The notes beneath the pieces were generated by a model. That model did no database searches. It saw only the letters and a program-made list of their open reading frames with translations, and was not told the origin of the DNA. This document shows positions 1 through 7,822 of a stretch of 64,000 nt of DNA, one piece after another (the stretch's first letter is position 1; the number at the start of each line of letters is the position of its first letter). Both the position numbers and the translations under genes were made by a program. The DNA comes from Sulfitobacter sabulilitoris (GTDB lineage Bacteria; Pseudomonadota; Alphaproteobacteria; Rhodobacterales; Rhodobacteraceae), in NCBI RefSeq assembly GCF_005887615.1, contig NZ_VANS01000002.1, forward strand, positions 719,613-783,612, read 5' to 3'.

Positions 1-1
1 C

Positions 2-184
2 GCGGCACGGGCGCTCAGCTACATCTACGGCGACCCGGCCCAGGGGCATCTGGCGCGCGTGATGCCGCAGTTCGGAGGTGCCATGGCCGAGGATCTTGTG
101 CCGGTCGAGATCGACGGCACCCTGACGCCGACACCGCGGGTTCTGGCCGGGTTGCTGGCCTATCTGGAAAGCATCCAGGACTAG
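2..184 (+). CDS. C-terminal fragment of an unidentified protein
   Basis: An open frame enters from the left edge and ends at TAG 182-184, giving about 60 residues that end in a leucine-rich helix-like segment (LAGLLAYLESIQD). The codon use fits the rest of the window (strong G/C at third positions). I do not recognise the family from this tail alone. It converges on trmD with about 60 bases between the two stops and no obvious terminator. That it is coding is likely; its function is unknown. Confidence 0.55.
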   Translation, partial: AARALSYIYGDPAQGHLARVMPQFGGAMAEDLVPVEIDGTLTPTPRVLAGLLAYLESIQD

Positions 185-247
185 GCCTGCGCCCCGCTCG
201 CATGGCGTGAGGTGAACCGCGCGTCGCGGCGGGCGTCTGGTAGCGCG

Positions 248-1045
248 TTATGTCTGTGTCGGCTCTTGCCGCTTGGCCCACAGGTCGGGCCGGCGTTCCG
301 CCGTCAGCTTTTCTGCCATCTCGCGCCGCCACCGGGCGATCTTGCCGTGGTTGCCCGACATCAGAACCTCGGGGATCGCGCGGCCCTGCCACTCGGCGGG
401 GCGGGTGTATTGCGGGTGCTCCAGCAGACCGGCGGAGTGGCTTTCATCCACGGTGCTGTCGGCGTTGCCCAAGACGCCGGGCAAAAGCCGCACGGTGGCG
501 TCGAGCATCGCCTGCGCCGCGATCTCGCCGCCGGTCAGAACGAAATCGCCAAGGCTGACCTCGCGCACGCCGTAGTGTTCCAGCACGCGTTCGTCCACAC
601 CTTCGAACCGACCGCAAAGCATGGTCACACCGTCGCAGCGCGCCAGGTCGCGGGCCATCGCCTGATCGAACCTGGGGCCGCGCGGCGACATGTAGAGAAC
701 GGGCCAGTTGCCCCGCGCATGGGTCTGCGCCGCCTCGATCGCGGGACCGACGACATCGGCGCGCAGCACCATGCCCGCGCCGCCGCCCGCGGGGGTATCA
801 TCGACGTTGCGATGTTTGCCCAACCCGTGCGCGCGCAAGTCATGGGTGTGCAATTGCCACAGCCCGTCGCTCAGCGCCTTGCCGGTCAGGCTGGCGCCCA
901 GCACGCCGGGAAACACCTCGGGAAACAGCGTGACGATGCGCGCCTGCCAGACGCCTGCAAGGTCGGGCGTCTGTTCGATCAGTTCGCGCGGTTGCAGCGT
1001 CGGGCGGATCGCCTTGCGGCCATGGGATCGGGGCGGGTTGGTCAT
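248..1045 (-). CDS. trmD: tRNA (guanine-N1)-methyltransferase TrmD
   Basis: TrmD methylates G37 of tRNAs that read codons starting with C or G, using S-adenosylmethionine, and so prevents +1 frameshifting. The 265-residue product carries the family motifs DDTPAGGGAGMVLR (about 81-94), the trefoil-knot segments LCGRFEGVDERV and SLGDFVLTGGEIAAQAM, and the C-terminal SGNHGKIARWRR. About 33 residues precede the usual start region (ARIVTLFPEVFPG). I chose the ATG at 1045 because it overlaps the upstream gene's stop as ATGA. It is the last gene of the ffh-rpsP-rimM-trmD run; the two genes between it and rimM are not normally part of that operon. Confidence 0.96.
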   Translation of the reverse strand: MTNPPRSHGRKAIRPTLQPRELIEQTPDLAGVWQARIVTLFPEVFPGVLGASLTGKALSDGLWQLHTHDLRAHGLGKHRNVDDTPAGGGAGMVLRADVVGPAIEAAQTHARGNWPVLYMSPRGPRFDQAMARDLARCDGVTMLCGRFEGVDERVLEHYGVREVSLGDFVLTGGEIAAQAMLDATVRLLPGVLGNADSTVDESHSAGLLEHPQYTRPAEWQGRAIPEVLMSGNHGKIARWRREMAEKLTAERRPDLWAKRQEPTQT

Positions 1046-1830
1046 GGCTGTCTCGCTTTGGCCAGAATGGCATCTTTCGCGGCCTTGCGGGCCTCGCGGT
1101 CGGGGTATGCCCTGTTGGCATCCAGAAGGGCAAGCAGAACGGCGGGGTCGGTCCGGGTGTTCACGGGCGGCGGGGTCACGAATGCGGCGCGCTGATCGCG
1201 CGGCACATCGCACAGGTCCAGCAGTGGGTCGACCGGGCCCAGCGGCAGCGTCCTGCTGTCTTCGAGCTTGAAGCGGTAGGTCGGGCAGGGCACCGTGGCC
1301 GCGATCAGATCCACCATATGATCGAGATCGGCGGCGCCGCGGTACTGCGCCACGAAATCGTCGAACGACAGGGTCATGGACGACGATGTCACGTGCTCCC
1401 AATAGGCGCTGTGCAACCAGGGACCCGGCGCGCGGGTCGAGAAGTAAAGCGCCACCTCTGCGTTTGGAAATGCGGCGCGCGCACGGTCGACAAACCCGTA
1501 GAGCAGCGAAGGCGCCACGCTGTAATCCATCAGATCGTCGCGCCCCGGCAGGTGCCCGCACAGTTCTTCCGCAGAGATGCAGAGCGTGCGTTTGGGCATA
1601 CCCGGCAGGCTGTCCAGAAGTTTGGAAAACCGGTTCAGTGCCTTGTCGAGCGTCACCGGATCGCGCCACGTCGAATAGCCGCGCGTGGCATGCAGCAGCG
1701 GCTTGATCTGCGGCTTGAGCCGGATCGCGAGCCAGGGCTTGAGCGCGCGTCGGTTCACCCGCAGGAACTGTTGCACGGACGTGGTGCCGGTCTTGTGAAA
1801 CCCCGCGTGCAGGACGATCCGGCGGGGCAT
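1042..1830 (-). CDS. sulfotransferase-like P-loop protein (copy A)
   Basis: The 262-residue product opens with a beta strand and a P-loop, HAGFHKTGTTSVQ (residues 8-20). This matches the 5'-phosphosulfate-binding loop of PAPS-dependent sulfotransferases, where the Lys-Thr-Gly-Thr-Thr stretch holds the sulfate donor. A later TRAPGPWLHSAYWEH segment could be the 3'-phosphate side (Arg and Ser), though I cannot prove that. No signal peptide or membrane helix is visible, so it is probably cytoplasmic. Its start overlaps the stop of copy B by one base (TGATG) and its stop overlaps the trmD start, so the three are translationally coupled. A start seven codons earlier is possible but has less support. 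The acceptor substrate is unknown. Confidence 0.75.
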   Translation of the reverse strand: MPRRIVLHAGFHKTGTTSVQQFLRVNRRALKPWLAIRLKPQIKPLLHATRGYSTWRDPVTLDKALNRFSKLLDSLPGMPKRTLCISAEELCGHLPGRDDLMDYSVAPSLLYGFVDRARAAFPNAEVALYFSTRAPGPWLHSAYWEHVTSSSMTLSFDDFVAQYRGAADLDHMVDLIAATVPCPTYRFKLEDSRTLPLGPVDPLLDLCDVPRDQRAAFVTPPPVNTRTDPAVLLALLDANRAYPDREARKAAKDAILAKARQP

Positions 1831-2612
1831 CAGGACATCCGCCCGCGCCACGCCCGTTTCGCGGCTTTCACTTCGGCGTCCGTGCCGACCGACCGGTTGA
1901 TCGCCAATAGCGCCGCCAGGTCGTCGGGGGGCAGGGCGGTGTTGGCGGGTGGCAGGGCGGTCAGAGCCTCACGCGACCCTTCGGGAACACCCGCGATGCG
2001 CAGCAGCGGATCAAGTGGGCCAAGCGGCGATTGCGCGCAGTCCTCCAGCGCGATCTGATCGACCGTGTGGGCAGGCAGCGCCGTGCGGACGTCATCGGCA
2101 ATTGCGGACAGATCGGCAGAGGCGCGATAGCTGCGGGCGTATTGCGCGGCGGTCTGCGTCATGCGGGTTGCGCGGACATGCTGCGAAAAGCAACTGGCAA
2201 GCCATGCCTCGGGCGCGCGGGTGGTGAAGACGACGGTGACCGCGACATCCGGCTGCGCGGCGGTGATGCTGTCGGTCATTGCCCGCATCAGCGCCGGCGC
2301 GGCGGCATAGGTCCTGAGCCCGCGTCGCCCCGGCATGTGGCCCGACAGGTCTTCGGAGCACATCAGAACGGTTTCCGGGCCGTCGCCCCAGCTTTGCGAA
2401 AGCTCTGCGGCCTCGAACCGCACCAGCCCCAGGTCGACCTGGCTTTGGCTGACGGAATAGGCGCGTGCGGCTTCGCACAGGGCGACCATGGCGGGGCGCA
2501 GCACGATGCGCAGACCGGGGCGAAGCGCTGCGCGGTTGGCGCGCAGCATGTTTTGAACGCTTGTCGTGCCGGTCTTGTGAAACCCTGCGTGAATCACAAC
2601 GGCCCGCGGCAT
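1830..2612 (-). CDS. sulfotransferase-like P-loop protein (copy B)
   Basis: This 260-residue protein is a clear paralogue of the gene just downstream. Both start with M-P-R and the nearly identical HAGFHKTGTTSVQ loop at residues 8-20, both have an S-x-E-x-L-x-G-H-x-P-G-R segment about 90 residues in, and both have the C-terminal LGPLDPLL/LGPVDPLL motif. The rest has diverged considerably, so the duplication is not recent. It begins two bases after the rimM stop and is probably co-transcribed with it. Sulfotransferase fold is inferred from the P-loop; the substrate (polysaccharide, lipid or small molecule) cannot be read from the sequence. Confidence 0.75.
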   Translation of the reverse strand: MPRAVVIHAGFHKTGTTSVQNMLRANRAALRPGLRIVLRPAMVALCEAARAYSVSQSQVDLGLVRFEAAELSQSWGDGPETVLMCSEDLSGHMPGRRGLRTYAAAPALMRAMTDSITAAQPDVAVTVVFTTRAPEAWLASCFSQHVRATRMTQTAAQYARSYRASADLSAIADDVRTALPAHTVDQIALEDCAQSPLGPLDPLLRIAGVPEGSREALTALPPANTALPPDDLAALLAINRSVGTDAEVKAAKRAWRGRMS

Positions 2613-2614
2613 CG

Positions 2615-3133
2615 CTAGAACAGCCCTTCGGGCGGGTCCGCCACGATGCGCCCCGTCGCCAGATCCACGGTGGGTACGGCGGCGACGGTGAATGGCAGGA
2701 AGACCGTCGTGGAGCTGTCGGGGATCTGAACCTCGAGCAGATCGGCGGCACCGTGGTTCTGGACGGATTTCACGGTGCCCAGTTCGGTGCCCCCGGTGTC
2801 GAACACCCGCAGGCCGATCAGGTCCGCGTGGTAATATTCGTCGTCCGGCAGCGACGGCAGCTGATCGCGGTCGGCAAACAGTTGCACGCCCTTCAGCGCG
2901 TCGGCCTGTTCCTTGGTCGTGACGCTGGCGATGCGCGCGGCAAACCCGTTCTTGATCGGTCGGATCAGCGCCAGCGCGAAACTCTGGGTGCCGTCCTCGG
3001 TGCTGAGCGGGCTATAGGTTTCGATGTCTTCGGGCACGGCGCAAAAGCTTTTGATCCGCAATTCGCCACGCACGCCGTACGAGCCGCCGATGGCCCCGAC
3101 GCAGACCTTGTCCGCCGATTTCGCCGCGGTCAT
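2615..3133 (-). CDS. rimM: 16S rRNA processing/ribosome maturation factor RimM
   Basis: RimM binds ribosomal protein S19 and helps mature the head of the 30S subunit. The 172-residue product has the N-terminal RimM barrel ([21 protein letters not shown]) and the C-terminal PRC-like barrel ending [21 protein letters not shown] chose the ATG at 3133 because it overlaps the stop of the upstream small gene (ATGA) and begins at the family's usual position. An in-frame start 13 codons upstream exists but would run back into that gene. It sits between rpsP and trmD as in most bacteria, apart from the extra genes on either side. Confidence 0.95.
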   Translation of the reverse strand: MTAAKSADKVCVGAIGGSYGVRGELRIKSFCAVPEDIETYSPLSTEDGTQSFALALIRPIKNGFAARIASVTTKEQADALKGVQLFADRDQLPSLPDDEYYHADLIGLRVFDTGGTELGTVKSVQNHGAADLLEVQIPDSSTTVFLPFTVAAVPTVDLATGRIVADPPEGLF

Positions 3134-3291
3134 TGCGCCAACTCCGATCCGATGCAGATCGTGCCGGTCCACTCGCCCTCACCGGCGGTGCATTCGGCAC
3201 GGGTCGTGCTTTGTTCATAGCGGATGCCGCCGAAAAAGGCGGCGACGACAAGGATGACGACAAGGATGACGACAAGGATCAGGCGCAGCAT
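3130..3291 (-). CDS. 53-residue single-pass membrane protein
   Basis: A short frame starts at ATG 3291-3289 and ends in a TGA that overlaps the rimM start by four bases. The predicted product has a strongly hydrophobic N-terminal helix of about 20 residues made of three ILVV units, then a short tail with two cysteines (Cys34 and Cys46). The ILVV units are encoded by three perfect tandem copies of a 12-base repeat. Translational coupling to rimM and the membrane-helix pattern argue that it is real. Function unknown; the cysteines on the non-membrane side could form a disulfide if the tail is periplasmic. Confidence 0.65.
   Translation of the reverse strand: MLRLILVVILVVILVVAAFFGGIRYEQSTTRAECTAGEGEWTGTICIGSELAQ
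3244..3279. repeat. Three perfect tandem copies of a 12-bp unit
   Basis: GACGACAAGGAT occurs three times head to tail at 3244-3255, 3256-3267 and 3268-3279. On the minus strand it encodes the repeated ILVV units of the transmembrane helix in the small protein upstream of rimM. The unit is a multiple of three, so copy changes would lengthen or shorten the helix by four residues without a frameshift. Confidence 0.95.
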
Positions 3292-3512
3292 GAAAGACCA
3301 CCGATAAGGCTGGGGCAGGGGCGGGGCGCGCGCCTTGCCTTGGTTTCGTGTTCTGATGTCAGTGATAGGGGCTTGGCCCGGTCAAGGCAAAGGGGTGCTG
3401 CACGAAAATACGGTATCGGTGCGTGCCGGCCCTTTGGACGGGGTCGCGCGGGGCCCGGTCTGGGGCCGCCGCGCTGTATGTTCCAGGCGTTCCGCAAAGG
3501 GACGAGGGCCCC

Positions 3513-3530
3513 CCGCAGGATATCCTGCGG
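3513..3530 (-). terminator. Perfect palindrome just after rpsP
   Basis: CCGCAGGATATCCTGCGG is an 18-base perfect palindrome lying six bases past the rpsP stop. On the minus strand it is followed by a G/C-rich run rather than T residues. It may act as a 3' mRNA-stabilising hairpin or a weak, Rho-assisted stop rather than a classical intrinsic terminator. The rest of the 244-base gap up to the small membrane protein (3292-3512) holds no other structure that I can support. Confidence 0.4.
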
Positions 3531-3535
3531 CCGGA

Positions 3536-3922
3536 TTACTCCGCCGATGCCTCTTCGGCGGGGGCATTCGCGGCTTCGGCGGCTGCGGCTGCCTTGGCGG
3601 CTTTCTCTTCGACGCGCTCTTGCGCTTTCTTGCCGGGTGCGCCCTTCTTGGGGTTGTTGCGCTCTGTCTTTTCACGAATGCCGGCCGCCTCGAGCATACG
3701 GGCCACGCGGTCGGTCGGCTGTGCGCCTTGACCCAGCCAGTATTCGATGCGCTCCGCGTTCATCTTGACGCGCTCTTCGCTGTCCTTGGGCAGCAGCGGG
3801 TTGTAGGTGCCCAGCTTTTCGATGAAGCGACCGTCGCGCGGCATGCGGCTGTCGGCGGCGACGATGGCATAGTGCGGGCGCTTCTTGGAACCGCCGCGGG
3901 CGAGACGAATTTTCATGGCCAT
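3536..3922 (-). CDS. rpsP: 30S ribosomal protein S16
   Basis: S16 is an assembly protein of the 30S body. The first 80 or so residues match the family closely ([21 protein letters not shown], then [10 protein letters not shown] and [16 protein letters not shown]). The C-terminus adds about 35 residues rich in Ala, Glu and Lys, a common extension in alphaproteobacterial S16. The ATG at 3922 is preceded by AAGGAGAAT, a strong ribosome-binding site; a second in-frame ATG lies two codons later. It lies downstream of the chorismate mutase gene in the ffh cluster. Confidence 0.97.
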   Translation of the reverse strand: MAMKIRLARGGSKKRPHYAIVAADSRMPRDGRFIEKLGTYNPLLPKDSEERVKMNAERIEYWLGQGAQPTDRVARMLEAAGIREKTERNNPKKGAPGKKAQERVEEKAAKAAAAAEAANAPAEEASAE

Positions 3923-3971
3923 GTGATATTCTCCTTTAAGGTCATGTGGTCGGCGGGCGCTTGGGCCCGCC

Positions 3972-4268
3972 TCAGGATTGGTGTTTCTCGTGGTGGTGGA
4001 TGACTTCCCGAATGATGAAATTCAGGAAGGCCTTGGCGAATTCCGGGTCCAGATCGGCCCGGTTCGCCAAATCTTCGAGCCGTTCGATCTGCGCGGCTTC
4101 GCGCGCCGGATCGGACGGGGGAAGGTCGTGTGCCGCCTTGAGCTTGCCCACCGCCTGGGTGTGCTTGAACCGCTCACCCAGGGTATAGACAAGGATCGCA
4201 TCAAGACGGTCGATGCTGTCGCGATGATCCTTGAGCACCTCTGCGGCGCGAGCGGCGGTATCAGTCAA
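3972..4268 (-). CDS. AroQ-type chorismate mutase
   Basis: This enzyme converts chorismate to prephenate for phenylalanine and tyrosine synthesis. The product of about 98 residues is all helical, with the AroQ pattern: an Arg in the first helix ([21 protein letters not shown]), then a Lys ([26 protein letters not shown]) and a C-terminal helix [17 protein letters not shown]. The best start is a TTG at 4268 that overlaps the upstream acetyltransferase stop by eight bases; a GTG ten codons in is the alternative. Its place between the GNAT genes and rpsP is typical of Rhodobacteraceae. Confidence 0.85.
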   Translation of the reverse strand: MTDTAARAAEVLKDHRDSIDRLDAILVYTLGERFKHTQAVGKLKAAHDLPPSDPAREAAQIERLEDLANRADLDPEFAKAFLNFIIREVIHHHEKHQS

Positions 4269-4860
4269 GGGCCCATCCTTTCGGTTTGAAGAGCGGATCG
4301 GCGTAATGGCCGATTTCCATCTCGATGCCATGCGATAGCTGCGTACCCGCCAGATCGTCCGGTGCGGGATGGCGGTACACGACGTCGTTGCCATCGACCG
4401 GTTCGGCCTGCACATCGCGCACGGCGCCAAGCCGTTCGGCCAGCCGGATGCTGTCGAGGTTCTTGGGGTCGATGTAGCTGACCGCGCCGTCCCAGCCTTG
4501 GGCATAGTAGTGCGCGCGCGCGGCGTGCACCGCTTCGAGCGCGTAGCCCTTGCCCGCCGCATCGGGCCAGATGACCCAGGCGAGTTCTTTCTGCGGCCAT
4601 TTCGCCGGCTTCCAGCCGCCCGCCATGCCGTAGGTCCGGCCGGTGTCACGGTCGTGGATCATCCACATGCCGTAGCCGCGGATCTGCCAGTGGCCGATTT
4701 CGGCGGCATACAGCATCCACGCCTCGTAGGCATTGAGCGGCCCCCCCATGAAGCGGGCGCGATAGCTCGAGAAGGTGGCCTTGAAGTCGGGGTAATCCTC
4801 GGGCTCGGGTCCACGCAGGACAAGCCGCCTTGTTTCAAGGACGGGGATGGCCACGCTCAT
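4261..4860 (-). CDS. GNAT-family N-acetyltransferase (RimJ/RimL-like, copy 1)
   Basis: The 199-residue protein has the GNAT acetyl-CoA fold of the RimJ/RimL type. It starts with a TRRLVLRGPEPEDY strand-helix, contains ELAWVIWPDAAGKGYALEAVHAARAHYY (strand 4 and the pyrophosphate loop, here with the sequence AAGKGYA), and ends with SIRLAERLGAV, the usual last helix and Gly-Ala turn. Such enzymes acetylate protein N-termini, amino acids or antibiotics; the substrate is not predictable here. It starts inside the stop of the neighbouring paralogue (ATGA overlap at 4857-4860). Confidence 0.88.
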   Translation of the reverse strand: MSVAIPVLETRRLVLRGPEPEDYPDFKATFSSYRARFMGGPLNAYEAWMLYAAEIGHWQIRGYGMWMIHDRDTGRTYGMAGGWKPAKWPQKELAWVIWPDAAGKGYALEAVHAARAHYYAQGWDGAVSYIDPKNLDSIRLAERLGAVRDVQAEPVDGNDVVYRHPAPDDLAGTQLSHGIEMEIGHYADPLFKPKGWALD

Positions 4861-5375
4861 GCCAGCGCCTCCGGTGCCGGGTGGCGATAAACGCTCATCG
4901 TGCCGAACTTGGGATGCTCGAAGGGGTCGGGCTCCAGTGTGGCGCCAAGGCCTTCTGCGACGCGGATCGACGCGGCATTTCCCGGCGCGATCGAACTGAT
5001 CAGCGTGCGCATGCCCAATTTGCCGTAGGCATGGCTTCGGGCCGCGCGGCCGGCTTCGGCGGCATAGCCGCGACCGTTGCCGTCCCAGAGCATCCAGCCC
5101 ACTTCGGGCTCGGGCCAATCGAGAGGAGCATGCAGGCCGACAAGCCCGATGGCACCGGGCCGGTCCTTGCGTTCCACCATCCACCGCCCGAAACCGCGCA
5201 ACTGCCAGTGGCCGATCACCTCCGCCATGTAGCGCCAGACCTCGAAGTCGCGCATCGGCCCGCCCACGAACTGCGCTGCCTCTGACGCATAGAAAGCGGC
5301 AAAGGGCGCGTGGTCATGGGCGCAGGGGGCACGCAGGACCAGCCGTTCGGTGGTTATGGTGGGGATCGGGATCAT
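4857..5375 (-). CDS. GNAT-family N-acetyltransferase (RimJ/RimL-like, copy 2)
   Basis: A 172-residue paralogue of the downstream gene: both share TTERLVLRAP/TRRLVLRGP near the start, the GHWQLRGFGRWMVE/GHWQIRGYGMWMIH block, and the SIRVAEGLGA/SIRLAERLGA end. The acetyl-CoA loop is NGRGYAAEAGRAA. It starts one base after the ffh stop and ends in an ATGA overlap, so it is coupled to its neighbours. Cytoplasmic acetyltransferase is a safe call; its target is unknown. Confidence 0.88.
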   Translation of the reverse strand: MIPIPTITTERLVLRAPCAHDHAPFAAFYASEAAQFVGGPMRDFEVWRYMAEVIGHWQLRGFGRWMVERKDRPGAIGLVGLHAPLDWPEPEVGWMLWDGNGRGYAAEAGRAARSHAYGKLGMRTLISSIAPGNAASIRVAEGLGATLEPDPFEHPKFGTMSVYRHPAPEALA

Positions 5376-5376
5376 T

Positions 5377-6888
5377 TTACTTCTTCTTGCCAAATCCCGA
5401 CAGACCAGGCGGCAGGCCCGCGCCGCCACCCATGCCGCCCAAGCCACCGGGCAGCTTGCCGCCCATCTGCTTGGCTGCCGCTTCCAGCGCCTTGGGGTCC
5501 ATCTGGCTGGGGTCCATGCCGCCGGGCAGGCCGCCACCCTTGCCGAACATGCCCTTCATGGCCTGTTTCAGCATGCCGCCCTTTCCCATCTTGCCCATCT
5601 TTTTCATCATGTCGGACATCTGGCGGTGCATCTTCATCAGCTTGTTGAGGTCCGAAACCTCCATCCCCGAGCCCTTGGCGATGCGCTTCTTGCGGCTGGC
5701 CTGCAACAGCTGCGGGTTGGCGCGCTCTTTCCTGGTCATCGACTGGATCAGGGCGATCTGCTGCTTGAGCACCTTGTCGTCAAAGCCAGCGTCCTGCACT
5801 TGCTTGGCCATCTTGCCCATGCCGGGCATCATGCCCATCACGCCTTCCATGCCGCCCATCTTGAGCATCTGCTCTAGCTGCATCTTGAGGTCGTTCATGT
5901 TGAACTGACCCTTGGCCATGCGGCGCATCATCTTTTCGGCCTGTTCGGCCTCGATGGTTTCCTGCGCCTTTTCCACCAGCGCGACGATGTCGCCCATGCC
6001 CAGGATGCGGCCCGCGATGCGCTCGGGCTCGAACGTCTCGATCGCGTCCATCTTTTCGCCAAGGCCGACGAACTTGATCGGTTTGCCGGTCACGGCACGC
6101 ATCGACAGCGCCGCACCGCCGCGCCCGTCGCCGTCCATCCGGGTCAGCACAACGCCGGTCACGCCGATCTTGTCGTCGAATTCCGTGGCGACGTTCACCG
6201 CGTCCTGACCGGTCAGGCCATCGACGACCAGCAGCGTTTCGCGCGGGTTGGCCACATCGCGCACGGCGGCGGCCTGCGCGATCAGGTCCGCGTCGATGTG
6301 CAGCCGGCCCGCGGTGTCGAGCATATAGACGTCATAGCCGCCCATCGCCGCCTGCGTCTTGGCGCGTTTGGCGATCTGGACGGGATCTTCGCCCTTGACG
6401 ATGGGCAGCGTATCGACGCCGATCTGTTTCCCCAGAATGGCGAGTTGTTCCATCGCGGCAGGGCGGTTCACGTCGAGCGAGGCCATCAGCACGCGCTTGC
6501 CGTCGCGGTCCTTGAGGCGCTTGGCCAGTTTCGCGGTGGTCGTTGTCTTGCCCGACCCCTGAAGCCCGACCATGAGGATCGGAGCGGGCGGGTTGTCGAT
6601 CTTGAGCGCGCCGGGCTCGCCCTCGCCCCGGAGGACGTCGATCAGGGTGTCGTGAACGATCTTGACGACCTGCTGGCCCGGGGTGACGGATTTGGTGACG
6701 GCCTGTCCGGTCGCCTTTTCCTGCACGGCCTTGACGAAATCGCGCGCCACGGGCAGCGACACGTCAGCCTCGAGCAGGGCCACGCGAACCTCGCGCAGCG
6801 CTGTTTTCACATCGTCGTCGCTCAACGCGCCCTGCTTGGTCAGGCGGTCGAAAACGCCGGAGAGGCGATCTGACAGGTTCTCAAACAT
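5377..6888 (-). CDS. ffh: Signal recognition particle protein Ffh
   Basis: Ffh is the GTPase of the signal recognition particle and delivers nascent membrane proteins to FtsY. The 503-residue product has the N domain, the G domain with the P-loop GLQGSGKTTTT (108-118), DTAGRLHID and TRMDGDGRGGAAL, and a methionine-rich M domain that binds SRP RNA and signal peptides. The last 60 residues form a Gly/Met-rich tail. It is the first gene of the minus-strand operon. A group of three hairpins lies upstream at 6959-7032. Confidence 0.98.
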   Translation of the reverse strand: MFENLSDRLSGVFDRLTKQGALSDDDVKTALREVRVALLEADVSLPVARDFVKAVQEKATGQAVTKSVTPGQQVVKIVHDTLIDVLRGEGEPGALKIDNPPAPILMVGLQGSGKTTTTAKLAKRLKDRDGKRVLMASLDVNRPAAMEQLAILGKQIGVDTLPIVKGEDPVQIAKRAKTQAAMGGYDVYMLDTAGRLHIDADLIAQAAAVRDVANPRETLLVVDGLTGQDAVNVATEFDDKIGVTGVVLTRMDGDGRGGAALSMRAVTGKPIKFVGLGEKMDAIETFEPERIAGRILGMGDIVALVEKAQETIEAEQAEKMMRRMAKGQFNMNDLKMQLEQMLKMGGMEGVMGMMPGMGKMAKQVQDAGFDDKVLKQQIALIQSMTRKERANPQLLQASRKKRIAKGSGMEVSDLNKLMKMHRQMSDMMKKMGKMGKGGMLKQAMKGMFGKGGGLPGGMDPSQMDPKALEAAAKQMGGKLPGGLGGMGGGAGLPPGLSGFGKKK

Positions 6889-6958
6889 GGGCCATGGCCC
6901 CCTCTGATCGGTTGCGGGATAGGGCCTATTTAGGGGCCGGACCGCGAATACACAAATG

Positions 6959-7032
6959 CCCCCACGGGCGAAACTCGCTGGTGGGGGTCGATCCCTGAAC
7001 GGTTCAGGGACCGGAAGGCGTGATGCTTCCGG
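6959..7032 (-). promoter_or_regulatory. Cluster of three hairpins between azoreductase gene and ffh
   Basis: Within 74 bases lie three inverted repeats: CCCCCAC/GTGGGGG (6959-6987), the perfect TCCCTGAACGGTTCAGGGA (6992-7010) and CCGGAAG/CTTCCGG (7011-7032). Read on the minus strand, the first-formed hairpins could end azoreductase transcription and the last sits about 70 bases upstream of the ffh start. A T-containing stretch (GCATTTGTGTATT) follows the third on that strand. It could be a terminator group, a leader RNA or a small RNA. The structure is plain; the role is inferred. Confidence 0.5.
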
Positions 7033-7119
7033 AGATTTGGGGCTGATTACCGGCGGACGCGCGGCGAGTCAAGCGCGGGCAGGGGGCCGTAGCCGCCTGC
7101 CCGCGCCTGCGCCATGACG

Positions 7120-7698
7120 TCAGGCGGCAAGCTTGTCGATCTGGGCGTTGGCCTGCGCGACGGCATGATCCGTCTCGGCCATGATCTTGTCGGCAAAGAC
7201 GACATCGACATCGGTAATTCCGATGAAGCCCATGATCTGACGCAGGTAACCGGTGAGGTGGTCCATGTCGGATCCGACAGGAACACCGCCTGTGGTCACT
7301 GCGATCACCGCGCGCTTGCCGTTCAACAGGCCCACGGGGCCGTTTTCCGTATAGTTGAACGTCTCGCCCGCGCGGCAGACCAGATCGACCCAGGCCTTGA
7401 GCGCGCCGGTGATCGTGAAATTGTACATCGGCGCGCCGATGACGATGGTGTCGGCGCGCTTCAACTCGTCGATCAGCGTGTCCGACAAGGCCAGCGCCTC
7501 TGCCTGTTCGGGCGTGCGATCCGCGGCCGGCGTGAAATTGGCGCCGATCCACGTTTCGCTGACCTGCGGCAGGCCGTCTTTCAGGTCGCGACGGATGACG
7601 TCGCCGCCCAGCTTGACGACGATGCTGGCGGTCAGATCGCGCGAGACGGACCCTTCGGTCCGGGCGGAGCTGTCGATATGCAGAATGGTGCGGGTCAT
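7120..7698 (-). CDS. azoR: FMN-dependent NADH:quinone/azo oxidoreductase (AzoR family)
   Basis: AzoR enzymes reduce quinones and azo compounds with NADH and FMN in the cytoplasm. The 192-residue flavodoxin-like protein begins TILHIDSSARTEGSVSRDL, the FMN phosphate loop, and has the family's GAPMYNFTITGALKAWVD and TTGGVPVGSDMDH segments. The ATG at 7698 follows AAGGAAAAACAT, a good ribosome-binding site. It is divergent from a LysR-type regulator, the usual arrangement for an inducible detoxification enzyme, and the shared spacer holds a TTGC-N10-GCAA inverted repeat. Confidence 0.9.
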   Translation of the reverse strand: MTRTILHIDSSARTEGSVSRDLTASIVVKLGGDVIRRDLKDGLPQVSETWIGANFTPAADRTPEQAEALALSDTLIDELKRADTIVIGAPMYNFTITGALKAWVDLVCRAGETFNYTENGPVGLLNGKRAVIAVTTGGVPVGSDMDHLTGYLRQIMGFIGITDVDVVFADKIMAETDHAVAQANAQIDKLAA

Positions 7699-7756
7699 AT
7701 GTTTTTCCTTGTGGCGTTCAGGGGGATCGTGGTGGTGTCGGATAGAGAGATGGCAT

Positions 7757-7774
7757 TTGCAAAAACAAACGCAA
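7757..7774. promoter_or_regulatory. Candidate LysR operator in the divergent spacer
   Basis: TTGC and GCAA flank ten A-rich bases (7757-7774) between the divergent azoreductase and LysR starts. The arm spacing fits the broad T-N11-A pattern of LysR-type operators. Only the inverted repeat is observed; binding by the adjacent regulator is inferred. Confidence 0.35.
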
Positions 7775-7822
7775 TCGGCGAAAACCAACATGATCTGTGG
7801 GAATTCGCACATGGGGAGCACG

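Noticed and set aside
212..1195. 327-codon open frame opposite trmD
   Set aside because: It overlaps trmD and the sulfotransferase-like gene; no motif.
6959..7032. 4.5S/SRP RNA gene next to ffh (GGTTCAGGGACCGGAAGG resembles the SRP loop)
   Set aside because: The 3' half of the conserved loop (AGCAGCC) is missing and the sequence folds into three separate short hairpins, not one long rod.
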